This document shows positions 16,713-25,231 of a DNA stretch of 64,000 nucleotides, one piece after another; positions within the stretch are counted from its first letter, which is position 1; each line of letters begins with the position of its first letter. Made by a program: the position numbers and the translations under genes. Source of the DNA: Seongchinamella sediminis (lineage in GTDB: Bacteria > Pseudomonadota > Gammaproteobacteria > Pseudomonadales > Halieaceae). The notes beneath the pieces are model-generated. The model made no database searches. It was not told the DNA's origin and saw only the letters and a list, made by a program, of their open reading frames with translations. Location of the stretch: assembly GCF_003457605.1 (NCBI RefSeq), contig NZ_QRAN01000003.1:186001-250000 (forward strand), read 5' to 3'.

Positions 16713-17585
16713 TCACTCTTCCAGCTTGAACACCCGCCGGGCGTTATCGCGCAGAAACCGGGGCCAGACATGGTCGCGCAGCGGCACATCCGGCATATCT
16801 CTGAAAATACGCTCCAGAGATATACCCATGGGGAAGTAGCCGGCGTACATGACCTGGTCAGCGCCGCGGGTATTGGCGAACTCGATGATATCGCGGGGGT
16901 AGTAGCTGGGGGCGAAGGCGCTGGTCATGTAGTGCAGGTTGGGATACTTCAGCATCAGTTTCCAGGCGAGTTCGGTCCAGGGTTCGCCGCCATGGCGCAT
17001 CACCACCCGGAGCTCGGGGAAAAACCAGCACACTTCATCCAGGTGCTCCACTTTCTGCGGTTCCATGGGCAGCCTGGGGCCCGGTACACCGACACAGGGA
17101 CAAAAGGGGATGTCCAGGTCGACACAGGTGGCGTAAATGGGATACCAGCGCTTGTCGTTGATCGGCACCTGGGGACAGAGACCGGATGGAAACGCCGTTA
17201 CCGCCTTGATGTCGAACTCCGCCTTGAGCCGGCGAATCTTGCGTACCTCGTCCATCGCCAGGTTGGGATTGGCCTCGTAGGCGGCAAAAAACCGCGACGG
17301 ATGCTCCCGCAGCGCTCGCTCGTGGCTCCTTGCGGGATCGCCGGTAATGCCCAGCATGGCGCGGTCAATACCGAAACGATCCATCTGCGCAATGGTGTAG
17401 GCCAGTCCGTCCTTGACATCTTTCAGGTCGGGCACGTTGAACATGTACTGGGCCGGCATGCTGAACATTTCCCGGCTCTCCCGATCGAGAAACAGGGGTT
17501 TCATATATTCATACCAGTGGTTCTGCTCATCACTGGGGATTGCCAGCATCAGGTCAATAATGCCGATATCTTCGGGCATGGGCAT
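16713..17585 (-). CDS. Amidohydrolase-superfamily protein lacking metal ligands
   Basis: A protein of about 290 residues in the amidohydrolase-2 (ACMSD-like) family, recognised by FPELRVVMRHGGEPW and the C-terminal LRDHVWPRFLRDNARRVFKL. The normal N-terminal D-x-H-x-H metal motif is replaced by IIDLMLAIP. The usual GSDxP near the C-terminus reads YAGYFPM, so two metal-binding elements are missing. One His (MRHGG) is kept. It may be metal-independent or non-catalytic. The start is taken at MPMPEDIG (17585); a longer frame reaches 17651. It is divergent from the acyl-CoA synthetase at 17792. Confidence 0.75.
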   Translation of the reverse strand: MPMPEDIGIIDLMLAIPSDEQNHWYEYMKPLFLDRESREMFSMPAQYMFNVPDLKDVKDGLAYTIAQMDRFGIDRAMLGITGDPARSHERALREHPSRFFAAYEANPNLAMDEVRKIRRLKAEFDIKAVTAFPSGLCPQVPINDKRWYPIYATCVDLDIPFCPCVGVPGPRLPMEPQKVEHLDEVCWFFPELRVVMRHGGEPWTELAWKLMLKYPNLHYMTSAFAPSYYPRDIIEFANTRGADQVMYAGYFPMGISLERIFRDMPDVPLRDHVWPRFLRDNARRVFKLEE

Positions 17586-17791
17586 AGCGCGTCTCAAGGG
17601 TTGCGATTTATCGACCCACTGTAGCTCACCGGAGCGGTCAACACAGGCCACGGCAGGCCCCGGCCAACGATAAGCCGAGCGGGGGTTTAAATGCTTGAAT
17701 TAGAGCGGCCGCAGATTAGCCACCGGCGTGCCAGCATCATTTTCTGGCGTATAGTGCACGCATATTTACCCGCCTGGCCCAGGAGCCCCCA

Positions 17792-19504
17792 ATGACTGTT
17801 TCCGGCACCGAGATAAACAACAAAAAAACCGAACTCACGGGACCAGGCGCGTTCTTTGAAGTCGAGGACGTCCAGCTTGCCAACGGTCGCTACAAGGCCT
17901 ACAAGCATGCCCCCAGAACCGCCGCCGAGATCATCAACAATGCCCGCAATCACGGCGAGCTGGAATTCCTGGTCTACGAGGAACAGCGCTACAGCTACAA
18001 CCGGTTCTTCAGTGCGGTAGATGCACTGGCGGCACAGTTCCAGGACGATTTCGAGATCGAGAAAGGCGACCGTATAGCCATCGCCATGCGCAACAATGTC
18101 GAGTGGATGATTGCTTACGTTGCCGCCACCCTGGTCGGTGCGATTGTCGTACCCATCAACAGTTGGGGTAAAACGGCGGAGCTGGCGTATGCGATTTCAG
18201 ATTGTGGCGCGGGCCTGCTGGTTTGCGATGAAGCCCGCTTCAGGCTGATAGCCGACAAGCTGCCGGGGATGAATATCAACGGCATCGTGGTGCCGGCCTC
18301 GGATGAGTTCGTCCGCCCTGACTACATCGCCCTGTTTGACGATGTCATCAGCGCCGGCGAGGAGCAGACCTTCCGGACCGTGGACATCTACCCGGAAGAC
18401 GACGCCGTGATTCTCTATACCTCCGGCAGCACCGGGTTACCCAAGGGGGTTCTGCACCGCCACGGGGCTATCGGCCAGGCGCTGATGAACCTGATGTTTC
18501 CGGGCCTGCTGGTGGCCGAGTTCGAGGGCGGCCCCCGGGAATACCGCGGCGGCGCCGAGCGGGAAACGCCCATGCTCACGGTGCCCCTGTTTCACGCCAC
18601 CGGCCTGCTGGGCGGCCTCTACCTGCCCCTGGCCATGGGGCACAAGGTGGTGATGATGTACCGCTGGGACAGCACCCGCGCGCTGGAGTTGATCGAACGG
18701 GAAAAGATCACCGGGCTTGCCACGGTACCGGCCATTCTGCAGGACCTGCTCAGCCACCCCGATTACGCCAGCTACGACACGCGTTCCCTGATGCGGGTCA
18801 GTGCCGCCGGAGCGGCAACCCCCGCCGGGCTGCCGGACCTGATCCAAAACCGGGTCGAGGAGCCCAGCAGTTCTGCCGGCTATGGCATGACCGAGACCCT
18901 CGCTGTCGGGGCCACCATGAGCGGCGCCCTGTTTGACTTCAAGCCCGACGCCGCGGGCATCCCTTCTCCGATTATGGAGTTCCGCTTTGTCGATGCCGCA
19001 GGCCGACAGCTGGCAGACGGCGAGCCCGGCGAGATCGAGTTGCGCGGCATTACCTGCACCCCGGGCTACTGGCAGAAGCCGGAAGCCAACGCCAGCACCT
19101 TCAGCGAAGATGGCTGGATGAAGACCGGCGACGTCGGCAGGATCGATGCCGATGGCTACCTGCACATCACCGGTCGGATCAAGGAAATCGTCATTCGCGG
19201 TGGTGAAAATATCTATCCCGGCGAGATTGAGCAGGCCGCCTACGAGTGTCCCGGCGTCCGCGAGGTTGTGGTCTTTGGCGAGCCCGACGAGGCCATGGGG
19301 GAGGAACTGGTGATGGTCGCCTACCTGGACCCTGGCCAGCAGTTGACCGAGGCCGAGCTGCGGGCATTCCTGCAACAACGCCTGGCGGGCTACAAGGTAC
19401 CGCGGACCATACGCTTCAGCGACCAGCCCCTGCCGCGCAATGCCAGTGAGAAGCTGCACAAGCTGAAGGTGAAGGAAAGCTTCCTCGGCCAGCAAGCCGG
19501 TTAA
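17792..19504 (+). CDS. AMP-binding acyl-CoA synthetase
   Basis: This 570-residue adenylate-forming enzyme has P-loop YTSGSTGLPKGV near residue 209, the motif GYGMTETLAVGA, hinge TGDVGRIDADGYLHITGR and the C-terminal catalytic lysine context PRNASEKLHKLKVK. The segment GGENIYPGEIEQAAYECPGV is typical of medium- and long-chain or aromatic acid CoA ligases. It would generate an acyl-CoA for beta-oxidation-like degradation. The stop overlaps by 4 bases the stop of the convergent alcohol dehydrogenase. One of five acyl-CoA synthetase genes (one partial) in the window. Confidence 0.88.
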   Translation: MTVSGTEINNKKTELTGPGAFFEVEDVQLANGRYKAYKHAPRTAAEIINNARNHGELEFLVYEEQRYSYNRFFSAVDALAAQFQDDFEIEKGDRIAIAMRNNVEWMIAYVAATLVGAIVVPINSWGKTAELAYAISDCGAGLLVCDEARFRLIADKLPGMNINGIVVPASDEFVRPDYIALFDDVISAGEEQTFRTVDIYPEDDAVILYTSGSTGLPKGVLHRHGAIGQALMNLMFPGLLVAEFEGGPREYRGGAERETPMLTVPLFHATGLLGGLYLPLAMGHKVVMMYRWDSTRALELIEREKITGLATVPAILQDLLSHPDYASYDTRSLMRVSAAGAATPAGLPDLIQNRVEEPSSSAGYGMTETLAVGATMSGALFDFKPDAAGIPSPIMEFRFVDAAGRQLADGEPGEIELRGITCTPGYWQKPEANASTFSEDGWMKTGDVGRIDADGYLHITGRIKEIVIRGGENIYPGEIEQAAYECPGVREVVVFGEPDEAMGEELVMVAYLDPGQQLTEAELRAFLQQRLAGYKVPRTIRFSDQPLPRNASEKLHKLKVKESFLGQQAG

Positions 19505-20619
19505 GGCGCCGGCGGCGCCTGGATTTCGATAACCGTGCGAATACCCCGGCCCTGCGCCAGGTCGGCAAAGCCTTCGTTCACTTCCGCCAGCGGACGCCGA
19601 TGGGTGATCATCGACTCGATATCCAGCAGGCCCTGGCGCCACAGGCGCAGCAGGCGCGGGATTTCGTAGAGCGAGTTGCAGGAACCGAGCAGGCATCCGC
19701 AGAGCTTTTTCTCCAGGGCCTGGAACAGGACCACATTGGGAATATGCAGGTCCTCCTCCAGTGGCGGTGAGCCGACGATCACAGTAGTGCCCCCTTTGCG
19801 CGTCAGTTGCAGGCCCTGCTCTATCAGCGCGGCCCTGCCCGCCGCTTCAAAGGCGTAGTCGACGCCAATACCGGCAGTAACCTCCATGATCAAGCCCGGC
19901 AAATCACCCGCGGCCGGATCGACCACGTGGGTGGCCCCGAAGCGGGCCGCCTGCTGCCGCCGTTCGGCGACCGGGTCCGATGCAATAATCAGCTCCGCGC
20001 CGGCGATGCGGGCCCCCTGCACGGTGGCCATGCCTATTCCCCCCAGGCCCAGCACCACGCAGGTCGCACCGGCTTCCATATTGGCGGTGTTCAATACCGC
20101 ACCCACACCGGTCTGCAGGGCGCAGCCGATCACGCAGGCCACGTCCAGCGGAATATCGGTATCGATCTTTACCGCGCCGGTGGCCGGCAGGGTGACATAT
20201 TCGGCCAGCGCACCGATGCCGCAGCCGCGGTATACGCGTTCACCGCGACGCGATAGCCCGGTACTGCCATCGGCCAGGGTCCCGGAGAGAATGCCAATGG
20301 CGTTGTCACAGAGGCTGTACTGCTGGCGCTGGCAGTAGTAGCACAGGCCACAGGGCGGGGCCGGGGTCAGCACCACGGGGTCGCCCACCGCCAGGTGAGT
20401 GACCCCCTCGCCCACGGCGTTGATCACACCGGCAGCTTCATGTCCCGGCACCTGGGGGCCCAACAGTGGCGATTTGCCGGTCATAAAGCCCAGGTCAGAG
20501 TGACACAGTCCACAGTATTTGACCTCTACCTGTACCTCTCCCGTCCGTGGCTGATTGACCTCCAGGTCATCGTAAATGACCAGCGCTGTACCTGCCTGCT
20601 CCAGTAGTGCCGCGCGCAT
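19501..20619 (-). CDS. Zn-dependent alcohol dehydrogenase (MDR family)
   Basis: This 372-residue medium-chain dehydrogenase starts MRAALLEQAGTALVI at 20619. The catalytic zinc ligands are in CGLCHSD and GHEAAG. Four structural-zinc cysteines are in CGLCYYCQRQQYSLC. The Rossmann turn is GLGGIGM, within VVLGLGGIGMATVQGARIAG. It should oxidise an alcohol to aldehyde or ketone with NAD(P). The frame continues 51 codons further upstream, but those codons lack similarity and a GGAG precedes 20619. It is divergent from the acyl-CoA synthetase at 20829, which could use the acid derived from its product. Confidence 0.88.
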   Translation of the reverse strand: MRAALLEQAGTALVIYDDLEVNQPRTGEVQVEVKYCGLCHSDLGFMTGKSPLLGPQVPGHEAAGVINAVGEGVTHLAVGDPVVLTPAPPCGLCYYCQRQQYSLCDNAIGILSGTLADGSTGLSRRGERVYRGCGIGALAEYVTLPATGAVKIDTDIPLDVACVIGCALQTGVGAVLNTANMEAGATCVVLGLGGIGMATVQGARIAGAELIIASDPVAERRQQAARFGATHVVDPAAGDLPGLIMEVTAGIGVDYAFEAAGRAALIEQGLQLTRKGGTTVIVGSPPLEEDLHIPNVVLFQALEKKLCGCLLGSCNSLYEIPRLLRLWRQGLLDIESMITHRRPLAEVNEGFADLAQGRGIRTVIEIQAPPAP

Positions 20620-20763
20620 GCTCCGCCCCCTTGTTATTGTCTCGTAGCGACAGGTTATCCGCGCCCTACTCCGCGGTCCAGCCCGGGAGGACACGGGCCA
20701 ACCAGATAGTTGAACAGCCGGCACCTTTTTCGCCGCCGCAGACAGGGAAAACGCAGCGCTGGA

Positions 20764-20791
20764 TTTCACCACCGGCTGCCTCGGTTATACT
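20764..20791 (+). promoter_or_regulatory. Sigma70-like promoter for the acyl-CoA synthetase at 20829
   Basis: TTTCAC at 20764-20769 and TATACT at 20786-20791 are separated by 16 bases. The -10 lies 37 bases upstream of the ATG. The match is good at -10 and moderate at -35. Confidence 0.4.
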
Positions 20792-20828
20792 CGCCAGCAA
20801 CTCGCTATATGACACAAGGGTTCCGCCT

Positions 20829-22439
20829 ATGAAACTGTCCCTGGAAAAACCTGAAGATAGACTGTTCGGCAAGATTCTCCGGACACAGGCGGCAGACTGC
20901 CCGGAGAAACCATTCCTGGTGACCGATGACGTCAGTATCAGCTACGCCGAGGCCGAGGAACTCACCAACCAGCTGGCCGCGGGACTGGCGGCAATGGGCG
21001 TGTCCGCGGGCGACCGGGTGGTGCTGTTCCTCACTAACCGGCCGGAAATGGTATTGCTCACCCTGGCAATCAACAAACTTTCCGCTATCTGGGTGCCGAT
21101 CAATACGGACTACCGGGGCGACTGGTTGCGCCAGGCGATTGACGGCAGCCGCCCGGCGCTGGTGATCTCCGAAGCGGCACTGGCGGACCGCCTGGTGGAA
21201 CCCGCGGATGACAGCGCTTCCCCGCAACTGGTGCTGGTGGACGGTGACGGCGCCGGTCATGGCCGCGCCGTGCCCTACGAGGCACTATTGCAGCATGGCA
21301 GCCTGACCCCGGATTACAGCGACCAGGATTATGGCGATATCTGCGCCATCATGTGGACTTCCGGCACCACCGGCAAATCCAAGGGCGTGATGCAAAGCTA
21401 CAATGCCTGGATCCGGGCCATCGTCAAGGGCGCCTCGGTGCTGTACGATTCGGCCGACGACGATATCTGCTACTGTCCGCTGCCGCTGTACAACTCCGGC
21501 GCCTGGATCAGCTGTGTCTACCGCGCCCTGATTGACGGCATCACCCTGGTGCTCGAGGACAAGTTTTCAGTGAGCCGCTTCTGGGAGCGCATCAACCACT
21601 TTGGCGCCACCCAGACCTTTTGTGTGGGCGCCATGGGCTCGTTCCTGATGAACGCCCCGGAATCGCCTTCCGACGCCGACAACACCCTGCGCAAGGCGCT
21701 GATTGTGCCCATGGCTCCGGATGTCTGGCAGCCTTTCGAACAGCGCTTTAATCTCAAGTTGATTGCTTCCGGTATGGGCATGAGCGAGTGCCTGATGATC
21801 ATGAACCAGAATGACTGCCCGGCCGACACACCGTCCTATGCGCTGGGCAAGCCGCCGGGCGATATCGACGTCCAGCTCTGTGACGACGACGGCAGGGAAG
21901 TCACCCCCGGGGAGCCCGGGGAAATCTGTATCCGGCCCAAAGGCCCGCACATCATTTTCAGTGGCTATTTCGACAACCCCGAGGCGACTGCCGCCAGCTT
22001 CCGTGGCGACTGGTTTCTCTCCGGCGACATGGCCCGGCAGGACCCGGAAACAGGGCTTTACTACTTCTCCGACCGCAAGAAAGACGCAGTCCGATATGCC
22101 GGGCGCAACATCTCCACCCTGGAAGTGGAAAGTGTTGTGCGCCGTCATCCGGACATCGCCGACGTGGCGGCATTCGGTATTCCCTCCAAAGAGCTGGACA
22201 GTGAGGACGAATTGAAGCTGAGCGTGGTATTAAAACCGGGCAGTAAGCTGACGGAAGAGGAGCTGTGCCAGTTCATTAACGACAATGCGCCCTATTTTTT
22301 CGTGCCCCGGTTTATCGACTTTGTCGACGCCCTGCCCTACACGCCGACGCAAAAGGTGCAGAAGTTCGAGCTGCGCAAACAGGGCAATTCGGCGACGACC
22401 TGGGATCTGAAGCAATCCGGATACCAGGTGCGGCGCTGA
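20829..22439 (+). CDS. AMP-binding acyl-CoA synthetase
   Basis: This 536-residue enzyme starts MKLSLEKPEDRLFGKIL at 20829, with AAGGG 8-9 bases upstream. The adenylation motif WTSGTTGKSKGVMQ is at about residue 176. The A-site loop is unusual (GMGMSECLMI in place of GYGMTE), and the hinge region reads FLSGDMARQDPETGLYYFSDRKKDAVRYAGRNIST. The C-terminus carries YTPTQKVQKFELRK with the catalytic Lys. This variant group resembles carnitine/crotonobetaine-CoA ligase (CaiC)-like enzymes. The substrate is unknown. A tiny membrane peptide gene with its own promoter follows. Confidence 0.85.
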   Translation: MKLSLEKPEDRLFGKILRTQAADCPEKPFLVTDDVSISYAEAEELTNQLAAGLAAMGVSAGDRVVLFLTNRPEMVLLTLAINKLSAIWVPINTDYRGDWLRQAIDGSRPALVISEAALADRLVEPADDSASPQLVLVDGDGAGHGRAVPYEALLQHGSLTPDYSDQDYGDICAIMWTSGTTGKSKGVMQSYNAWIRAIVKGASVLYDSADDDICYCPLPLYNSGAWISCVYRALIDGITLVLEDKFSVSRFWERINHFGATQTFCVGAMGSFLMNAPESPSDADNTLRKALIVPMAPDVWQPFEQRFNLKLIASGMGMSECLMIMNQNDCPADTPSYALGKPPGDIDVQLCDDDGREVTPGEPGEICIRPKGPHIIFSGYFDNPEATAASFRGDWFLSGDMARQDPETGLYYFSDRKKDAVRYAGRNISTLEVESVVRRHPDIADVAAFGIPSKELDSEDELKLSVVLKPGSKLTEEELCQFINDNAPYFFVPRFIDFVDALPYTPTQKVQKFELRKQGNSATTWDLKQSGYQVRR

Positions 22440-22477
22440 CTCGAGGCAACTGCCCCTGAATCCCGGCGCCCCGGTCT

Positions 22478-22505
22478 TTGCAAGTGCTTGCTTTGCGGTT
22501 ATATT
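22478..22505 (+). promoter_or_regulatory. Sigma70-like promoter for the 27-residue peptide gene
   Basis: TTGCAA at 22478-22483 and TATATT at 22500-22505 are 16 bases apart. The -10 is about 67 bases upstream of the ATG at 22572, so a leader of about 60 bases is predicted. Confidence 0.5.
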
Positions 22506-22571
22506 CGGGCTCGCTCCTCTGGAGTGACATCCTTCTTGACCCAATAAAAACCTGATAGTCGGAGCGTAGTA

Positions 22572-22655
22572 ATGACTCAGATAATCTCTTTTGGCGCTGT
22601 CATGGCAGTTTTCGCAGTATTCGTGGCCACCGGCCTCGGCCCCCTGGCAGGCTAG
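22572..22655 (+). CDS. 27-residue hydrophobic small membrane peptide
   Basis: The frame ATG at 22572 to TAG at 22653-22655 encodes a 27-residue peptide. It begins MTQIISFGAVMAV, continues FAVFVATG and ends LGPLAG. The peptide is almost entirely a single transmembrane segment with Gly and Pro near the C-terminus. GGAG lies 7 bases before the ATG, a promoter lies upstream, and a strong terminator begins 8 bases after the stop. The unit is thus a complete monocistronic gene between two acyl-CoA synthetase genes. I do not recognise the family. It could be a small membrane-protein regulator or toxin-like peptide, or the transcript could act as an RNA. Confidence 0.6.
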   Translation: MTQIISFGAVMAVFAVFVATGLGPLAG

Positions 22656-22662
22656 CGAGATC

Positions 22663-22692
22663 GGGCGCTCCCGCCAGGGAGCGCCCTCTTTT
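22663..22692 (+). terminator. Rho-independent terminator after the small peptide gene
   Basis: GGGCGCTCCC (22663-22672) and GGGAGCGCCC (22677-22686) form a perfect 10-bp GC-rich stem with a GCCA loop, followed by TCTTTT. Confidence 0.9.
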
Positions 22693-22751
22693 CCGGTTCA
22701 ATTAATCAACCCGCTTCATCGTTTCTTCCATCTACCATCGGGATATTCCAC

Positions 22752-24311
22752 ATGTCGAACAACATCGGGAGCCTGCTGAGCAAGCGTGCCGCCATCACCC
22801 CGCACAGGGAAGCTTTCGTTGAATGGGACCGCCAGCGTCGCTTCAGCTTTGCGCAACTGAACAGCCGCAGTAACGCCATCGCCAACGCCCTGCTGGCCCG
22901 TGGTGTCAAGCCCGGTGACCGGGTCGCCAGCCTGCTCAAGAACGGCATCGAATTCGTCGAGAGCTACTTCGCCGTCGCCAAAATTGGCGCGGTGATGGTA
23001 CCCGTAAACTGGCGCCTGGTGGGCGCCGAGATCGCCTACATCCTCGACGACGCGGGCGCCGACGTGCTGGTCTTCGACAGCGACTTCGACGACACGGTAG
23101 CCGGCCTGCAGGCCGGCAGCCATGGCCAGCTCCGCTGCCAGCACTGGCTGCGCTGCCAGCCGGATTCGGGTGATGCGCCCGCCTGGGCCGAAGACTACGA
23201 CAGCGTGCTCGCCAGCAGCAGTCGCGATGAACCCGCGATCGGCGCTGGCGATGACGACAACCTGTTCATCATGTACACCTCGGGCACAACCGGGCACCCC
23301 AAGGGCGCAGTGCACAGTCACGACGGCATGCTCTGGTCACAGCTGACCAGCATGGCCACCTCCGATATGCGCGCGGATGACCGCTTCCTGCTGGCGCTGC
23401 CCATGTTTCATGTGGGCTGCCTCAATCCAACATCGCTGCTGGTCCATCGCGGCGCCACCGGCGTCATCATGCGCGACCTGGATATGGCGGCCATGTTCCA
23501 GTGTATCGAAAAGGAACGGGTCAACATCTTCATGGCCGTACCGGCCCTGCTGCAGTTCATGCTGCAGGCACCGGAGCGGGAGCATACCGACCTTTCCTCG
23601 GTGCGCTGGATCGCCACCGGTGCGGCGCCGGTGCCGGTCTCCCTGCTGGAGGCCTGGGGCGAACTGGGGGTCAGCATCCACCAGGCCTATGGCCTGACCG
23701 AATCCTGCGGCCCCGGCACCCTGCTGCTGCCGGAGGATGCCGCCGCCAGGGTCGGCTCCTGCGGCCGGCCGCAGATGCACACCGAAGCGAAAATTGTCGA
23801 CAGCCGTGGCGCGACCATTCCCCTGGGCAGCAGCGAGGCCGGTGAACTGCTGCTCGCCGGCAGGCATATCATGAAAGAGTACTGGAATAAGCCCAAGGCT
23901 ACCGCCGCTACCCTGCAGGACGGCTGGCTGCACACCGGGGATATCTGTACCTGGGACGAGGAAGGTTTCATCACCATCTGCGATCGCAAGAAGGACATGA
24001 TTATTTCCGGCGGCGAAAACATCTACCCGGCGGAGCTGGAGAACGTGCTGGCCGCCTGCCCCGACGTCGCCGAGGCCGCGGTGATCGGCGTACCCTCACA
24101 AAAGTGGGGGGAAACACCCCTGGCCCTGGTGGTTGCAGCGCCCGGCGCAACGCCGGACGCCGACAGCCTCAAGGCCTGGTGCAGGGAGAGGCTGGCGGGT
24201 TACAAGGTGCCGCAGCTCTACGAGGTAGTCGACAGCCTGCCCCGCAACCCCTCGGGCAAGCTGCTCAAACCACAGCTGCGCGAGGCCTTTCCCGGCCCGG
24301 CACCGTTTTAA
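22752..24311 (+). CDS. AMP-binding long-chain acyl-CoA synthetase
   Basis: This 519-residue enzyme has the adenylation P-loop MYTSGTTGHPKGAV near residue 174, AYGLTES, hinge LHTGDICTWDEEGFITICDR and a C-terminal catalytic Lys in PRNPSGKLLKPQLR. GGENIYPAELENVLAACPDV is the typical C-domain signature. It resembles FadD3/FadD13-like ligases, which act on fatty or steroid-derived acids. The gene follows a strong terminator and so has separate transcription from the acyl-CoA synthetase at 20829. It ends six bases before a convergent membrane-protein gene. Confidence 0.88.
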   Translation: MSNNIGSLLSKRAAITPHREAFVEWDRQRRFSFAQLNSRSNAIANALLARGVKPGDRVASLLKNGIEFVESYFAVAKIGAVMVPVNWRLVGAEIAYILDDAGADVLVFDSDFDDTVAGLQAGSHGQLRCQHWLRCQPDSGDAPAWAEDYDSVLASSSRDEPAIGAGDDDNLFIMYTSGTTGHPKGAVHSHDGMLWSQLTSMATSDMRADDRFLLALPMFHVGCLNPTSLLVHRGATGVIMRDLDMAAMFQCIEKERVNIFMAVPALLQFMLQAPEREHTDLSSVRWIATGAAPVPVSLLEAWGELGVSIHQAYGLTESCGPGTLLLPEDAAARVGSCGRPQMHTEAKIVDSRGATIPLGSSEAGELLLAGRHIMKEYWNKPKATAATLQDGWLHTGDICTWDEEGFITICDRKKDMIISGGENIYPAELENVLAACPDVAEAAVIGVPSQKWGETPLALVVAAPGATPDADSLKAWCRERLAGYKVPQLYEVVDSLPRNPSGKLLKPQLREAFPGPAPF

Positions 24312-24317
24312 GTGGAC

Positions 24318-25043
24318 TCAGCTGGCCAGCACCCTGGCCAGCGTGTCCTCCTCGATACCTGCCAGATTGCGGTACAAAATACCGAAGGCAATCACCAGCG
24401 CTGGCACCGCCCAGATCAGCGGGATACCGAGGAGCAGCGTCGACAGCATAATCACAACCGCCGCAATCACATCGAAAGCCAGCACCCTGAACCAGCAGTG
24501 GCCGATAATCTTGCGCGATGCCTCCAGGGCCTGCCAGGGGCCCAGCTTCTTGTCGACCATCAGCGGCAGTGCTATCTGGTAGCTCACCGCCAGGTAAATC
24601 CCCGGCAGGACCAGCAGCAGTAAACCGACAAAGATGAGGATATTCATCAGTACCGCGGTCAGGAATATCTTCAGGGTTTTGTCATACCAGGCAAACAGGC
24701 TCTTGGGGTTGGGCCTGTGCCCCATGGCCACTGCGGTGGCCAGGAAGCCTAGCCCCACCGCCATCGGCATCAGTACCAGGGCCGATACAATATTGCCGAT
24801 CAGTTCAATCAATGACGGCGGCTGCACCGTACCCGGATCCACCGGTGACGTATTCAATATGCCGAAGAACATACCGATCAGGAAAGCCAGGCCGATATAG
24901 AACAGCATGGCCATCCAGATCACGCCCTTGTTGCCATCGACCCGGCCCCAGGCTTCCGCCAGCCAACTCCCCAGGTTCAGTTGATAATCACCCGCCAGCC
25001 CCCGCTCCAGGGAACCAGCGGAACTGTCTCTGCTTGCATCCAT
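24318..25043 (-). CDS. Polytopic membrane protein (BPSS1780-like)
   Basis: This protein of about 241 residues has roughly six hydrophobic segments. Notable stretches are WMAMLFYIGLAFLIGMFFGI, NIVSALVLMPMAVGLGFLA, ILIFVGLLLLVLPGIYLAVS and VIMLSTLLLGIPLIWAVPAL. The loop GPWQALEASRKIIGHCWFR after the central helix resembles a conserved feature of the BPSS1780/YciC-like proteins of unknown function. No catalytic motif is seen. The ATG at 25043 is used; GTG codons at 25052 or 25049 with AAGGAG closer upstream are alternatives. It is convergent with an acyl-CoA synthetase. Confidence 0.65.
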   Translation of the reverse strand: MDASRDSSAGSLERGLAGDYQLNLGSWLAEAWGRVDGNKGVIWMAMLFYIGLAFLIGMFFGILNTSPVDPGTVQPPSLIELIGNIVSALVLMPMAVGLGFLATAVAMGHRPNPKSLFAWYDKTLKIFLTAVLMNILIFVGLLLLVLPGIYLAVSYQIALPLMVDKKLGPWQALEASRKIIGHCWFRVLAFDVIAAVVIMLSTLLLGIPLIWAVPALVIAFGILYRNLAGIEEDTLARVLAS

Positions 25044-25231
25044 TTCCACCACAACGACTCCTTGCCAACATGCATTAAGCCGCAATATAGCAGCAAAGCA
25101 ATGCCGTACCTAGCCCGCCACAACGGATTGGCCATAACCGCCAATCTGATGCAAACTAGCGCCCGATTGATTCCCCATCGACCACGGCGCAGCCCCGGCA
25201 GCGGCGCCACAGCACAGGACACCTCGACGCC

